Shown here piece after piece: positions 20,533-30,559 of a DNA stretch of 64,000 nucleotides. The position numbers were made by a program, and so were the translations under genes. Where the stretch lies: the NCBI GenBank assembly GCA_902561155.1, contig CACEOY010000003.1:1-64000 (forward strand). The letters run 5' to 3'. The notes under the pieces are model-generated. The model was not told where the DNA came from. It did not search any database and worked only from the letters and a program-made list of their open reading frames with translations. Origin of the DNA: an uncultured Pelagibacteraceae bacterium. GTDB taxonomy: Bacteria > Pseudomonadota > Alphaproteobacteria > Pelagibacterales > Pelagibacteraceae. Position 1 is the first letter of the stretch. Each line of letters opens with the position of its first letter.

Positions 20533-21975
20533 ATGAAAATCAATCCTAATGGTTTTAGAGAATACGATGCTCGATGGATCTTTGAAAAAGACATCGATAT
20601 AGAGGGAATCACCAATTTAGGAAAAGGCCTAGGAACTCAAATAATAGGCCATACAAAAAAAATTAATCCAAGAGTAACAGTTGGTCACGATTATAGGTCA
20701 TACAGTGAAAAAATTAAAATGGCTTTAAGTGAAGGTTTGTTGTCGACAGGCTGCAATGTTGAGGATGTTGGTTTGTCTCTTTCTCCAATGGTTTACTTCG
20801 CTCAGTTTAATTTAAACTCCGATGCAATAGCAATGATAACAGCTAGTCATAACGAAAATGGTTGGACTGGAGTAAAAATGGGAATCAAAAAAGGATTAAC
20901 GCACGCTCCAGAGGAAATGTCTGAGTTAAAAGATATTGTTCTTAATAATAAATTCAAATCAGGCAAAGGTAATTTGAAAAGAATTAACGACTTTAAAAAC
21001 GTATACACACAAGATTTAATCAAAAATAATAAAATTAACAAAAAAATTAAAGCTGTAGTCGCTTGTGGAAATGGAACAGCTGGTATTTTTGCACCAGATA
21101 TTATAAGAGGCATAGGTTGTGATGTAGTAGAATTGGATTGTAAACTAGACTGGTCATTTCCAAAATACAATCCAAACCCAGAAGACTTAGAAATGCTTCA
21201 TGCTATTTCTAAAGCTGTTAAAGATAACAAAGCTGATATAGGTTTCGGTTTTGATGGTGATGGAGATAGATGCGGAGTGATTGACGAAAAGGGTAATGAA
21301 ATTTTTTCCGATAAAATAGGTTTATTGATTGCTAGAAACCTAGCGCCAAAACATAAAAACTCCAAATTTATTGTAGATGTCAAATCTACCGGTCTTTACT
21401 CAAAAGATAAAGTTTTAACAGAAAATCAATGTAAAACTATTTATTGGAAAACGGGACACTCACATATCAAAAGAAAAGTGAATGCAGAAAAAGCGTTGGC
21501 GGGTTTTGAAAAAAGTGGCCATTTCTTTTTTAATCAACCTTTAGGATATGGTTATGATGACGGTATTAATTCTGCAATACAGGTTTGTCATTTGTTAAAT
21601 AATCAAAACAAAAAAATGAGTGAGCTGATGAAAGAATTACCAAATACATATCAAACTCCAACTATGGCCCCCTTCTGTAAAGATGAGGAAAAATACGGAG
21701 TTGTTGACGATATGGTAAAAAAGGTTCAAAAAATTCAGAAGGAAAATATTAAAATTGATAATCAAAAAATTGTAGAAGTTTTAACTGTTAATGGTGTGAG
21801 ATTTTCTTTAGAAGATGGATCTTGGGGTTTAATAAGAGCTTCATCTAATAAACCTTCGCTAGTTGTAGTAACAGAAAGCCCAACATCTGACGATCGTAAA
21901 AGAAAGATTTTTAAATTTATTGATGGTTTACTACAAAAAACTGGTAAAATTGGAGAGTACGATCAAAAAATTTAA
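20533..21975 (+). CDS. Phosphomannomutase/phosphoglucomutase (alpha-D-phosphohexomutase)
   Basis: NPNGFREYDARWI, MITASHNENGWTGVKMG, FGFDGDGDRCGVID motifs. Confidence 0.92.
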   Translation: MKINPNGFREYDARWIFEKDIDIEGITNLGKGLGTQIIGHTKKINPRVTVGHDYRSYSEKIKMALSEGLLSTGCNVEDVGLSLSPMVYFAQFNLNSDAIAMITASHNENGWTGVKMGIKKGLTHAPEEMSELKDIVLNNKFKSGKGNLKRINDFKNVYTQDLIKNNKINKKIKAVVACGNGTAGIFAPDIIRGIGCDVVELDCKLDWSFPKYNPNPEDLEMLHAISKAVKDNKADIGFGFDGDGDRCGVIDEKGNEIFSDKIGLLIARNLAPKHKNSKFIVDVKSTGLYSKDKVLTENQCKTIYWKTGHSHIKRKVNAEKALAGFEKSGHFFFNQPLGYGYDDGINSAIQVCHLLNNQNKKMSELMKELPNTYQTPTMAPFCKDEEKYGVVDDMVKKVQKIQKENIKIDNQKIVEVLTVNGVRFSLEDGSWGLIRASSNKPSLVVVTESPTSDDRKRKIFKFIDGLLQKTGKIGEYDQKI

Positions 21976-22802
21976 AGTGAAAAATATTCGTAAAGAAATC
22001 TAGTTCCTATAACTACTAAAAATAAACCAAAATATTTAGTCATTTTCTTTTTATTAATTCTATGACTAGCTTTAGCCCCTAACCTAGCCATGAAAGCTGT
22101 AATTGGGGAAAATATAAGAAATGCTGGTATATTTAAAAATCCAATACTAAGAGGTAACTGAGCATTAAGATATGAACCAGATATTAAGAATCCTACTGCA
22201 CCAAATAAGGCGATAATAAAACCAATGGCTGCAGCACTTCCTATCGCTTTATTTATAGGGTAACCAAAGAACTTTAAAATTGGCACATTCATTACTGCAC
22301 CTCCTATACCCATAGGTGCAGATATGAAACCACTTACAATTCCTGCTACTATCCTGGATGGTAAACTTATTTTTACATCCAAATTTTCTTCTTTCTCTTT
22401 AAGGAAGAGTAAATAAAAAGCTAAAAAATAAACAACAATTGTGAAAAATAAAATTAAAGGTTTTGTTTTCAAACTTGCTGCTAAAATTGTTCCTAAAATA
22501 ACCCCAGTAGCTACAAATATCCCGTAACCTTTGACAACGTTAAAGTCTACAGCTTTATGTTGATGATGTGTCATTACAGAAACAATAGAAGTTGGAATTA
22601 TAATTCCAAACGAGGTGCCGACTGCTAAATGCATTAAATAACTAGGTTCTATTCCTGAAGTGCTAAAAATATAAAACAAAATTGGAACTGTAATTAAACC
22701 GCCACCAATACCAAATAAACCTGCAGCAAACCCAGCAGGAATTGCTGTTATGATCATTATAAAAATTAAATAAATAATTTCTGATTGTGAGAGAATATCC
22801 AA
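21972..22802 (-). CDS. Sulfite exporter TauE/SafE family membrane protein
   Basis: GFAAGLFGIGGGLITVPIL and second repeat GFISAPMGIGGAVMNVPIL, multiple TM helices. Confidence 0.9.
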   Translation of the reverse strand: MDILSQSEIIYLIFIMIITAIPAGFAAGLFGIGGGLITVPILFYIFSTSGIEPSYLMHLAVGTSFGIIIPTSIVSVMTHHQHKAVDFNVVKGYGIFVATGVILGTILAASLKTKPLILFFTIVVYFLAFYLLFLKEKEENLDVKISLPSRIVAGIVSGFISAPMGIGGAVMNVPILKFFGYPINKAIGSAAAIGFIIALFGAVGFLISGSYLNAQLPLSIGFLNIPAFLIFSPITAFMARLGAKASHRINKKKMTKYFGLFLVVIGTRFLYEYFSL

Positions 22803-22804
22803 AA

Positions 22805-23788
22805 TTATCTTTCTAAAGATACAGGATTTGTTTTTTTAACCTGATCCATTATATGATTGACCTTTTGTAGGTCTGCATCTCTAATACACATATTTTTTGA
22901 AAGATATTGTTTCCAAGTTTTCGATCCATTTTGTCCATGAAATAATCCAACTGTATGTCTCATGATATGATTTAGTTGAACGCCTTTGGATGTTTGTTCT
23001 TGAATATAAGGAATTAATTTTTCCATAACATCACCTCTTGTAGGAATATTTTTATTATTGAATATTTCTTTTTCAATATCGGCTAAAAAATAAGGTGAAT
23101 GATAAACGGCTCTACCAATCATTGCGCCATCAACTTTTATTAAATGATTTTTTATATCTTCAACTGATTTAATTCCCCCATTTATAATAATTTCATCATT
23201 TTTAAAATGTTCTTTAAGTTTATAGACAAATTCATACTTTAAAGGTGGTATATTTAAATTTTCTTTAGGACTTAATTTTTTCAATAATGCTTTTCTTGCA
23301 TGAATAATAAATTTTTTTGATCCAGCATCTTTAGTTGTTTGAATAAAAGATTTTAAAAATTCAAAGTCTTCAACTTCGTTGTAACCAATTCTTGTTTTAA
23401 TTGTTACTGGTAGCTTTGTTGATTTTGCCATAGCTTCAATACACTTTGCAACTAGGTCTGGTTCTTGCATTAAACACGCACCAAATTTATTTTTTTGAAC
23501 TTTTTTACTTGGGCATCCTAAATTTAAATTAATTTCGTTGTAACCGTAATCTTCTGAAATTTTACATGCTTCGCTTAGTTCTTCAGGATTTGATCCTCCT
23601 ATCTGAAGTGTTACTGGATTGGATATTTTATTAAAAGACAACAATTTTTTTCTATCCCCTCTTATTATTGCATTAGCAACAATCATTTCTGTATACAAAT
23701 GAACATTTTTACTAATAAGACTTAAAAAATAAATTTCATGCTTATCAGTGCAGTCCATCATTGGAGCAACTGAAATTGTTTTATTCAT
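22805..23788 (-). CDS. dusA: tRNA-dihydrouridine(20/20a) synthase
   Basis: SVAPMMDCTDKHE, QIGGSNPEELSEA, NLNLGCPSKKVQ, GRAVYHSPYFLADIE, HIMRHTVGLFHGQNGSKTWK. Confidence 0.95.
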   Translation of the reverse strand: MNKTISVAPMMDCTDKHEIYFLSLISKNVHLYTEMIVANAIIRGDRKKLLSFNKISNPVTLQIGGSNPEELSEACKISEDYGYNEINLNLGCPSKKVQKNKFGACLMQEPDLVAKCIEAMAKSTKLPVTIKTRIGYNEVEDFEFLKSFIQTTKDAGSKKFIIHARKALLKKLSPKENLNIPPLKYEFVYKLKEHFKNDEIIINGGIKSVEDIKNHLIKVDGAMIGRAVYHSPYFLADIEKEIFNNKNIPTRGDVMEKLIPYIQEQTSKGVQLNHIMRHTVGLFHGQNGSKTWKQYLSKNMCIRDADLQKVNHIMDQVKKTNPVSLER

Positions 23789-24285
23789 TATTTGTCTTCT
23801 GTACTATTAATTTCTTCTTTGAGCTCTAAAGGTTCTTCTTTTTCAGTTTCAATGTCCTCCTGCTTAATTTCAGGTTGCTCAGATTTGAGCTCGGATAATG
23901 CTTCTTTAGCTAAATTGCTCGTAGGTTTTTGATCAGGTGTTCTTCTAGTTCTTTTTGATGGTAAAACAGCTATGCCGCTTTTTGAAACTTGACCTTTGTA
24001 TATGTTTTCAAAGTCATCATTAACTTCTTCTTCAGTATCTTCAAGTTCTTCAACTTCGTCAGGCTCTTTTCTTAATCTTGTAATAGCATTTTTTTCCAGT
24101 TCTTTAATTGATAGTTTTCCATCTCCAATTTCTCTTAATGCAATGATTGTTTTTTTATCGTTGTCTTCTTCAACGAGCATAGGTGAACCAGAATTTAATT
24201 GGGCAGTCCTCTCTTTTGCTAAAAGAACAAGATCGTATTGATTATCGATTTTTTCTAAGCAGTCTTCTACGGTAATTCTTGCCAT
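23788..24285 (-). CDS. rpoZ: DNA-directed RNA polymerase omega subunit with extended acidic C-terminal tail
   Basis: [44 protein letters not shown]; tail rich in D/E/K. Confidence 0.93.
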   Translation of the reverse strand: MARITVEDCLEKIDNQYDLVLLAKERTAQLNSGSPMLVEEDNDKKTIIALREIGDGKLSIKELEKNAITRLRKEPDEVEELEDTEEEVNDDFENIYKGQVSKSGIAVLPSKRTRRTPDQKPTSNLAKEALSELKSEQPEIKQEDIETEKEEPLELKEEINSTEDK

Positions 24286-24330
24286 GATGAAGATTATTTA
24301 GTCAATATATCTTGATAAATCAAGTATATT

Positions 24331-25539
24331 TTATAACTTTACTGGCTCAAGTTTTTTTCTAAAAATTAGCAATAATATTAAAGATACAACGATATAAGTT
24401 GCACTAATTAAAGCTATTCCCTCAATAGAAAACCCTCGGTCAATTAATACTCCAAATAAAGCAGTGCCAAAAGCTGTTGAAAATACCATTAGAGCTGTTG
24501 TTAAGGCTTTAATACTGCCGATAAACTTTACTCCGTAAATTTCTGCCCAAGTAGATGAGCCAAGAACATTTGCTAAACCATTTGTAATTCCTATCAAGCC
24601 TAAAAATATAAAAGCACTTAAATCATATTCCAAAAATATAAGTGTTAACATTGATAATAGTAAAGGAATATTAACAATTGGAATTAACTTTCTGCTCGTA
24701 AATTTATCTACTAGAAAACCTGATAAGATAAGTGATAAAATTGATGTTATTGAGTAAAACATAAAAGCTTTTGGAATAGCAAATACATTCCATCCTTTTG
24801 CTTCTGAAATAAAAGATTGATAAATAAATATTCCTGTTATTATCCATGGTCCGGCTAACATATTTAGTGATACAATATAAAATTTGTAATCTTTAATTAC
24901 CTCTAGACGAGTCCATTGTTTGATTTGATCTTTTTTGTTGCCAGATAAATCTTCTTCTCTTGAGTCTAGTTTAATAGTTTCGATACATTTAAATATAATA
25001 ATTGGTAATAAAATTATGATAAGCAAAGCTATACCCTGCCAAACTGTTCTCCAAGAGTACAAAAATATTAGGTAAGTTATAAAAACTGGTAAAATAAATT
25101 CAGCTGTTGATAAACCAAACCATATAGTACTTAAAGCCTTTCCCCTAGATTTGTTAAAGAATCTTGAAATAGATGTTGTTGACGTATGGCTCATTAATCC
25201 TTGGCCAGAAAATCTCATGAGAAATATTCCAATAGATAAAAAATAAATATTATTAATGAAAGAAAACAATAAAGAGGAAATCGAAAGTAAAATTACTACA
25301 AATAATGAATAATATAATAATTTAAAGTCATCAATTTTTTTTCCCGCCCAAATTAATAATAAACTTGAACATATTGTGGCTGAAGCATAAATTGTTCCAA
25401 ATTGTCCGTGTGTGATACCAAGTTCTTTTCTTATTGGTGCGTTAAACAATCCCAAAAAAAAACTCTGTCCAAAACTTGAAAAAAATGTAAATATAAATCC
25501 AAATATTATTACTTTTTTATTAAGAGAGAGATTAATCAT
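24331..25539 (-). CDS. MFS transporter
   Basis: 402 aa, about 12 hydrophobic segments; FGQSFFLGLFNAPIRKELGITHGQFGTIYASAT. Confidence 0.88.
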   Translation of the reverse strand: MINLSLNKKVIIFGFIFTFFSSFGQSFFLGLFNAPIRKELGITHGQFGTIYASATICSSLLLIWAGKKIDDFKLLYYSLFVVILLSISSLLFSFINNIYFLSIGIFLMRFSGQGLMSHTSTTSISRFFNKSRGKALSTIWFGLSTAEFILPVFITYLIFLYSWRTVWQGIALLIIILLPIIIFKCIETIKLDSREEDLSGNKKDQIKQWTRLEVIKDYKFYIVSLNMLAGPWIITGIFIYQSFISEAKGWNVFAIPKAFMFYSITSILSLILSGFLVDKFTSRKLIPIVNIPLLLSMLTLIFLEYDLSAFIFLGLIGITNGLANVLGSSTWAEIYGVKFIGSIKALTTALMVFSTAFGTALFGVLIDRGFSIEGIALISATYIVVSLILLLIFRKKLEPVKL

Positions 25540-25541
25540 TT

Positions 25542-26411
25542 ATGAGTTGTAAAGTTTCATTCATAGGCTTAGGTGTAATGGGATACCCTATGGCTGGATT
25601 TATATCAAAAGCCGGGCATAATGTAACTGTTTATAATAGAACTAAATCTAAAGCTGAAAAATGGATAAAAGAGTACAAAGGTAATCTTGCGGAAACACCA
25701 ATGGATGCCGCAAAAGATTGTGATTTTATTTTCACGTGTGTTGGAAATGATAATGATCTTAGAGATGTTACACTGGGCGATAAAGGTTTATTTAAAACTG
25801 CTATGAAGGGTTCAATTTACATAGACAATACAACGGCATCAGCAAATATTGCTCGTGAATTATACAAGGAGGCTAAAGCAAAAGGATTTGATTTTTTGGA
25901 TGCTCCTATATCAGGTGGACAGGCTGGGGCTGAAGGAGGAACACTTACGGTGATGGTAGGAGGTGATGAGAAGCCATTTAAAAAAGCGGAGCCTATAATT
26001 AATTGTTATAGTAAAAAAATTAAGCTTTTAGGTCCTTCGGGAAGTGGGCAATTAACTAAAATGGTAAATCAAATTTGTATAGCCGGTTTAGTACAAGGAT
26101 TATCGGAAGCAATTAATTTCGGAATGAATGCTGGTTTAAACATGCATGATGTGATTGAAGTAATTTCCAAAGGTGCTGCTCAATCTTGGCAAATGGATAA
26201 TAGACATAAGACTATGATAGAAGACAAGTTTGATTACGGTTTCGCTGTTGATTGGATGAGAAAAGATTTAAAAATTGCAATGGATGAAGCTAAGAAAAAT
26301 AATTCTCCTTTACCAGTAACAAAAATAATAGATGAATATTACGCTGAAGTTCAAAAAATGGGTGGACAAAGATGGGATACTTCTAGCTTGATAAAAAGAT
26401 TTAGAAAATAG
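25542..26411 (+). CDS. NAD(P)-dependent beta-hydroxyacid dehydrogenase (3-hydroxyisobutyrate dehydrogenase family)
   Basis: FIGLGVMGYPMAGFISKAGHNVTVYNRT, DAPISGGQAGAEGGTLTVMVGG, GPSGSGQLTKMVNQI. Confidence 0.92.
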   Translation: MSCKVSFIGLGVMGYPMAGFISKAGHNVTVYNRTKSKAEKWIKEYKGNLAETPMDAAKDCDFIFTCVGNDNDLRDVTLGDKGLFKTAMKGSIYIDNTTASANIARELYKEAKAKGFDFLDAPISGGQAGAEGGTLTVMVGGDEKPFKKAEPIINCYSKKIKLLGPSGSGQLTKMVNQICIAGLVQGLSEAINFGMNAGLNMHDVIEVISKGAAQSWQMDNRHKTMIEDKFDYGFAVDWMRKDLKIAMDEAKKNNSPLPVTKIIDEYYAEVQKMGGQRWDTSSLIKRFRK

Positions 26412-27022
26412 TGTCAGTAGAAAATATCAGTTATTACGAAGACTTCAATGAGATAGAAAAAAAATTGTGGGCACTGCTTATAAGAGCAGTAAATGATCGA
26501 AGTTCAGAATTTAGAACACCTGTGTTTATTTGTGGAGATAAGAATAACTTAGATGGGAGAGTTGTTGTTCTTAGAAAAGCAGATGAGAAAAATTTGTCTC
26601 TTCAATTTCATAGTGACATAAGATCAACTAAGATTGATGCTATCAAGAAAAATCCTAATAGCTCTCTCTTATTTTATGGAAAAAAAGAAAAAATACAGCT
26701 CAGAATGAAAGTAGAAAGTAAATTACATTATAACGATGAGATAACAAAAGAATCTTGGGATAAAACAGGACATATTAGTAGGAAATGTTATTTAGTAACT
26801 AATGGCCCAGGTACAAAATCTGAAAAACCAACTTCAGGATTAGATAATAAGTTTGATAACTTTGATTTTACTAAAGAAGAAAGTGAAGCAGGATACAAAA
26901 ACTTTTGTGTTATTAAATGTAAAATTAAAAGTATTGAATGGCTATATCTTGCTGCAAAGGGTCATCGTAGAGCATTAATTGAGTTTCAGGGACCCAAAAA
27001 ATTTTCTTGGTTAATTCCCTAA
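26411..27022 (+). CDS. Pyridoxamine 5'-phosphate oxidase-like flavin-binding protein (GTG start)
   Basis: GRVVVLRKADEKNLSLQFHSDIRSTKIDAIKKNPNSSLLFY, IEWLYLAAKGHRRALI. Confidence 0.8.
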   Translation: MSVENISYYEDFNEIEKKLWALLIRAVNDRSSEFRTPVFICGDKNNLDGRVVVLRKADEKNLSLQFHSDIRSTKIDAIKKNPNSSLLFYGKKEKIQLRMKVESKLHYNDEITKESWDKTGHISRKCYLVTNGPGTKSEKPTSGLDNKFDNFDFTKEESEAGYKNFCVIKCKIKSIEWLYLAAKGHRRALIEFQGPKKFSWLIP

Positions 27023-27523
27023 ATTTTTATATTTTTTATAATTTTTTACGTAATGTTCTGCGTTTTCTTTGATATGTTTTATCTCTTCATCTGTGACTTG
27101 TCTAATTACTTTTCCTGGACTCCCTATAACTAAAGATCTCTCAGGAATTTCTTTATTCTCTGTTATTAAGGCATTAGCCCCTATTATTGAATTTTTTCCT
27201 ATTTTGGCTTTGTTGAGAATTGTGCTTCCAATTCCGATTAAGCAATCATCCTCAATTATACAACCATGTAACATTACCAAATGTCCTACTGTAACATTTT
27301 TACCAATAGTTGCCGGACAACCTGGGTCAGTATGAATAACGCTTCCATCTTGTATATTTGAACCCTCGCCTATTGTAATTGGTTCTACATCTCCTCTTAA
27401 AGTTGCGTTAAACCAAACGTTCGCATCTTTTTTAAGGGTTACGTTTCCTATTAGAACTGAATTCGGTGCGAACCAACTTTCTTTGTCTATCTTTGGACTT
27501 ATATTGTTGAAATTATAAATCAT
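27011..27523 (-). CDS. Gamma carbonic anhydrase family protein (hexapeptide repeat)
   Basis: VWFNATLRGDVEPITIGEGSNIQDGSVIHTDPG, VTVGHLVMLHGCIIEDDCLIGIGSTIL. Start adjusted to internal Met (MIYNFNN) from listed ORF end 27556. Confidence 0.9.
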   Translation of the reverse strand: MIYNFNNISPKIDKESWFAPNSVLIGNVTLKKDANVWFNATLRGDVEPITIGEGSNIQDGSVIHTDPGCPATIGKNVTVGHLVMLHGCIIEDDCLIGIGSTILNKAKIGKNSIIGANALITENKEIPERSLVIGSPGKVIRQVTDEEIKHIKENAEHYVKNYKKYKNLGN

Positions 27524-27543
27524 TAATATAATTATAATATAAT

Positions 27544-28098
27544 ATGGTCTTGACAAAAACCCCTATTTGTAATTTTGAGGAAAAAGCTCACAATTTTAAT
27601 CTGAAAGGTGTAGATAATAAAATTTACATGCTTGATGATTGTAGAGGGAAGAATGGAACTTTAATCATGTTTATTTGCAATCATTGTCCTTACGTCAAAG
27701 CAATAATTAGAGAATTAGTAGAAGATATAAATGAGTTAAAGAGAAATGGAGTTGAAACAGTCGCAATTATGTCTAATGATACAAAAAATTATCCTGAGGA
27801 CTCTTTTGAAAATATGTTGTCTTTTTCAAAACTCAATTTTTTTAAATTCCCATATCTCTTCGATAATAATCAGGAAATTGCTAAAAAATTTGGTGCAGTA
27901 TGTACTCCAGATTTTTTTGGTTATAACAAGCTTTTGAAACTTCAATATAGGGGTAGATTTAGAGAATTAAAAAACCTCACTCCTATAAGAAACGGTCAAA
28001 GTGATCTCAAAAAAGCCATGTTAATGATATCTAAGACACAAAATGGTCCAAAAGAACAAATACCTAGCATGGGCTGTAACATAAAGTGGATTAAGTAA
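27544..28098 (+). CDS. Thioredoxin-like / AhpC-TSA-type protein
   Basis: GTLIMFICNHCPYVKAI (CNHC), AKKFGAVCTPDFFGYN. Confidence 0.88.
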   Translation: MVLTKTPICNFEEKAHNFNLKGVDNKIYMLDDCRGKNGTLIMFICNHCPYVKAIIRELVEDINELKRNGVETVAIMSNDTKNYPEDSFENMLSFSKLNFFKFPYLFDNNQEIAKKFGAVCTPDFFGYNKLLKLQYRGRFRELKNLTPIRNGQSDLKKAMLMISKTQNGPKEQIPSMGCNIKWIK

Positions 28099-29189
28099 TG
28101 TTTGTAATATCGACAAGAAACTTTCCTCCAGAAGTTGGAGGAATGCAAAATTTAATGGGAGGGCTATCTTTATCTTTATTAAAGCATGGGCCAGTAAAAG
28201 TATTTGCTGAAAAAACTAATATGGAAAATAACTTTGATAAAAACGTAGGAATCAATATCACTCGTGTTTCAGGTCTTAAAATTTTTAGAAAATATAGAAA
28301 AGCAAATATAATTAAAGAATTTTCTCGACAAAATTCAGTGAGAGCCTTTTTTTTTGACCACTGGAAAAGTATTGAAAAAATAGATGATAAAATCTTGGCA
28401 AATACAACATCATTTTGTCTAATACATTCTAAAGAGATTAATCACGAGGAGGGAACACTTATAAATAAAAGAATGTTAAAGGCTTTAGGTAAAGCAAGTT
28501 ACGTAATTTCAAATTCTGAATTTACTAAAAAACTTGCCATTAAAAATGGTTTAAACGAAAAAAAAATTAAAATTATCCATCCTGGTTGTAACTATCCAAT
28601 TAAAATTGATAACAAGAATCTAGATAAAGCAAAAGATTTGTTTAGAAATAGTTTTCCAAAAATAATTACAGTGGCGAGACTTGACAAGAGAAAAAGTCAT
28701 CAAAATATTTTAATGACAATTAAAAATTTAAAACCGAGATTTCCGAAAATTAAATATATTTCCATTGGAGATGGTGATGAAATGCAAAATCTAAGAAATT
28801 TAAAAAATGAATTAGGCCTTGGTAATGAGGTGTTACTCTTGAATGAGTCAACTGAACTATTAAAAGTGGCACTATTAGAACAGTCTGATCTTTTTTTAAT
28901 GCCTTCAGTAATATATAAAAAATCTGTTGAAGGATTTGGAATATCTTTCATAGAGGCAGCCGCTTATGGAACTGGTTCTATTGGTGGTATTGCAGGTGGT
29001 GCCTCAGATGCCATTCAAGATGGGGTTTCAGGATATTTATGCGACGGTGGAGATTTAAATTCTATATATGAGACTATTGTAAAGTTTTACGATAATGAAA
29101 ATTATAAGCAATTGGGTAAAAATGCTTTTACCTTTTCTAAAAATTTTCAGTGGGACAAAATTGTAAAAAAATATATTAAGCTAATCTAA
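28098..29189 (+). CDS. Glycosyltransferase family 4
   Basis: FPPEVGGMQNLMGGLS, ITVARLDKRKSHQNIL, EGFGISFIEAAAYGTGSIGG. Confidence 0.88.
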   Translation: MFVISTRNFPPEVGGMQNLMGGLSLSLLKHGPVKVFAEKTNMENNFDKNVGINITRVSGLKIFRKYRKANIIKEFSRQNSVRAFFFDHWKSIEKIDDKILANTTSFCLIHSKEINHEEGTLINKRMLKALGKASYVISNSEFTKKLAIKNGLNEKKIKIIHPGCNYPIKIDNKNLDKAKDLFRNSFPKIITVARLDKRKSHQNILMTIKNLKPRFPKIKYISIGDGDEMQNLRNLKNELGLGNEVLLLNESTELLKVALLEQSDLFLMPSVIYKKSVEGFGISFIEAAAYGTGSIGGIAGGASDAIQDGVSGYLCDGGDLNSIYETIVKFYDNENYKQLGKNAFTFSKNFQWDKIVKKYIKLI

Positions 29190-30113
29190 ATCCTCTTTGA
29201 TTTTTTTAAGAATTTCATCAACTTTTAATTCACTTAAATTATTAACCGTTATTGTTTTAAAGTTGGTATTTCCCATATTAACTTTTTTTGCTGTAGTATG
29301 ACTTCCAAATAAAGCAAGGCCTTTTTTATTTAAATGGGAGCAAATATGAGCAGGTCCTGTATCATTAGATATAATATATGTAGCCGAATAAATTAAAGAA
29401 ATTAAAAAATTTATACTAACTGGTTGATTATCATCAAGAACAAGTTTTGCATTTAATTTTTTTGCCTCGGATATTTCATTTGGGCCAGGGGCAACTAGAA
29501 TTGGGTATTTATTTTTATATATTTCTTTAATTTTTATTATCAATTCAGAAAAGTACGGCCACTTTTTTTTTACATGTTTTTTTGAGCAAAATGGAAAAAT
29601 TAGAATATATTCTCCGTTAGTATATTGCTTTAAATTTCTTGAAATATCAATAAAGCTCCAATCTAAATTTATTGCTTGAGTGTTTTTAATAATAACGTTG
29701 CTTTTTTTTAATTGTTTTGTCATTCTGTGAAGGACAGAGTCTTCGTTAAAATCTGACAAATTTTCACCTTCGTTTAAAGATGTTTCTGATGATGACCAAA
29801 TAGGTTTCTTTAATAAATATTTTTTATAAAATTTTGTTCTATTAGAATTTTGTAGATCAAAGACGTGGGAGAACTCATATTTTTCTAACAAGATTTTTAA
29901 ATCTTTTAAATAAAACAAATTCCACCTGGGTAGTCTTTTATCTAAAATTACCCCATCTATATAAGGACATGATGACATAAATTCTAAATAAGCTCTCGAA
30001 GTTAAAAGTAGAACTTTAGATGTTTTAAAAGAATTTTTTATGTCTTGAATAGCACCATTTGCTTGTATTAGATCTCCAAGAGATCCGTGCTTTATTATTA
30101 AAATATTTGACAT
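29181..30113 (-). CDS. Glycosyltransferase family 9 (heptosyltransferase-like)
   Basis: MSNILIIKHGSLGDLIQANGAIQDIK, ISNDTGPAHICSHLNKKGLALFGSHT. Confidence 0.88.
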   Translation of the reverse strand: MSNILIIKHGSLGDLIQANGAIQDIKNSFKTSKVLLLTSRAYLEFMSSCPYIDGVILDKRLPRWNLFYLKDLKILLEKYEFSHVFDLQNSNRTKFYKKYLLKKPIWSSSETSLNEGENLSDFNEDSVLHRMTKQLKKSNVIIKNTQAINLDWSFIDISRNLKQYTNGEYILIFPFCSKKHVKKKWPYFSELIIKIKEIYKNKYPILVAPGPNEISEAKKLNAKLVLDDNQPVSINFLISLIYSATYIISNDTGPAHICSHLNKKGLALFGSHTTAKKVNMGNTNFKTITVNNLSELKVDEILKKIKEDLD

Positions 30114-30163
30114 AATTTTAACTTAATATAATGAATTAATTATTATAATCAAAAAAATACTTT

Positions 30164-30559
30164 ATGAGTACGAAATTAAATCAAATACTAGCTGAGATTT
30201 CTGCTGGAGAGCTATTGGATAAAATTACTATTCTGGAGATAAAGAGGGAAAAAATAACAGACAGTGAAAAATTAAAAAATATTAATAAAGAGCTTTCTTC
30301 GCTTACAAAAACTTCTGATGAAAAAATACCTGATAAAAAAAGAATAGAAAATCTTGTTTCAGATTTAAAAAAAATAAATCTTAAACTTTGGGATATCGAA
30401 GAAAACAAACGAAGAGCAGAAAAAGAGAAAAAATTTGATGAAACTTTCATACAGCTCTCGCGCGATGTATATAAATCTAATGATGAAAGAGCTAAAATTA
30501 AATTTAAAATTAATGATATATTGGGATCAAATATTAAAGAAGTTAAATCTCATTATTAG
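30164..30559 (+). CDS. DUF6165-like small protein
   Basis: ILAEISAGELLDKITILEIKREKI...KIKFKINDILGSNIKEVKSH, a pattern seen in LPS loci. Confidence 0.65.
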   Translation: MSTKLNQILAEISAGELLDKITILEIKREKITDSEKLKNINKELSSLTKTSDEKIPDKKRIENLVSDLKKINLKLWDIEENKRRAEKEKKFDETFIQLSRDVYKSNDERAKIKFKINDILGSNIKEVKSHY

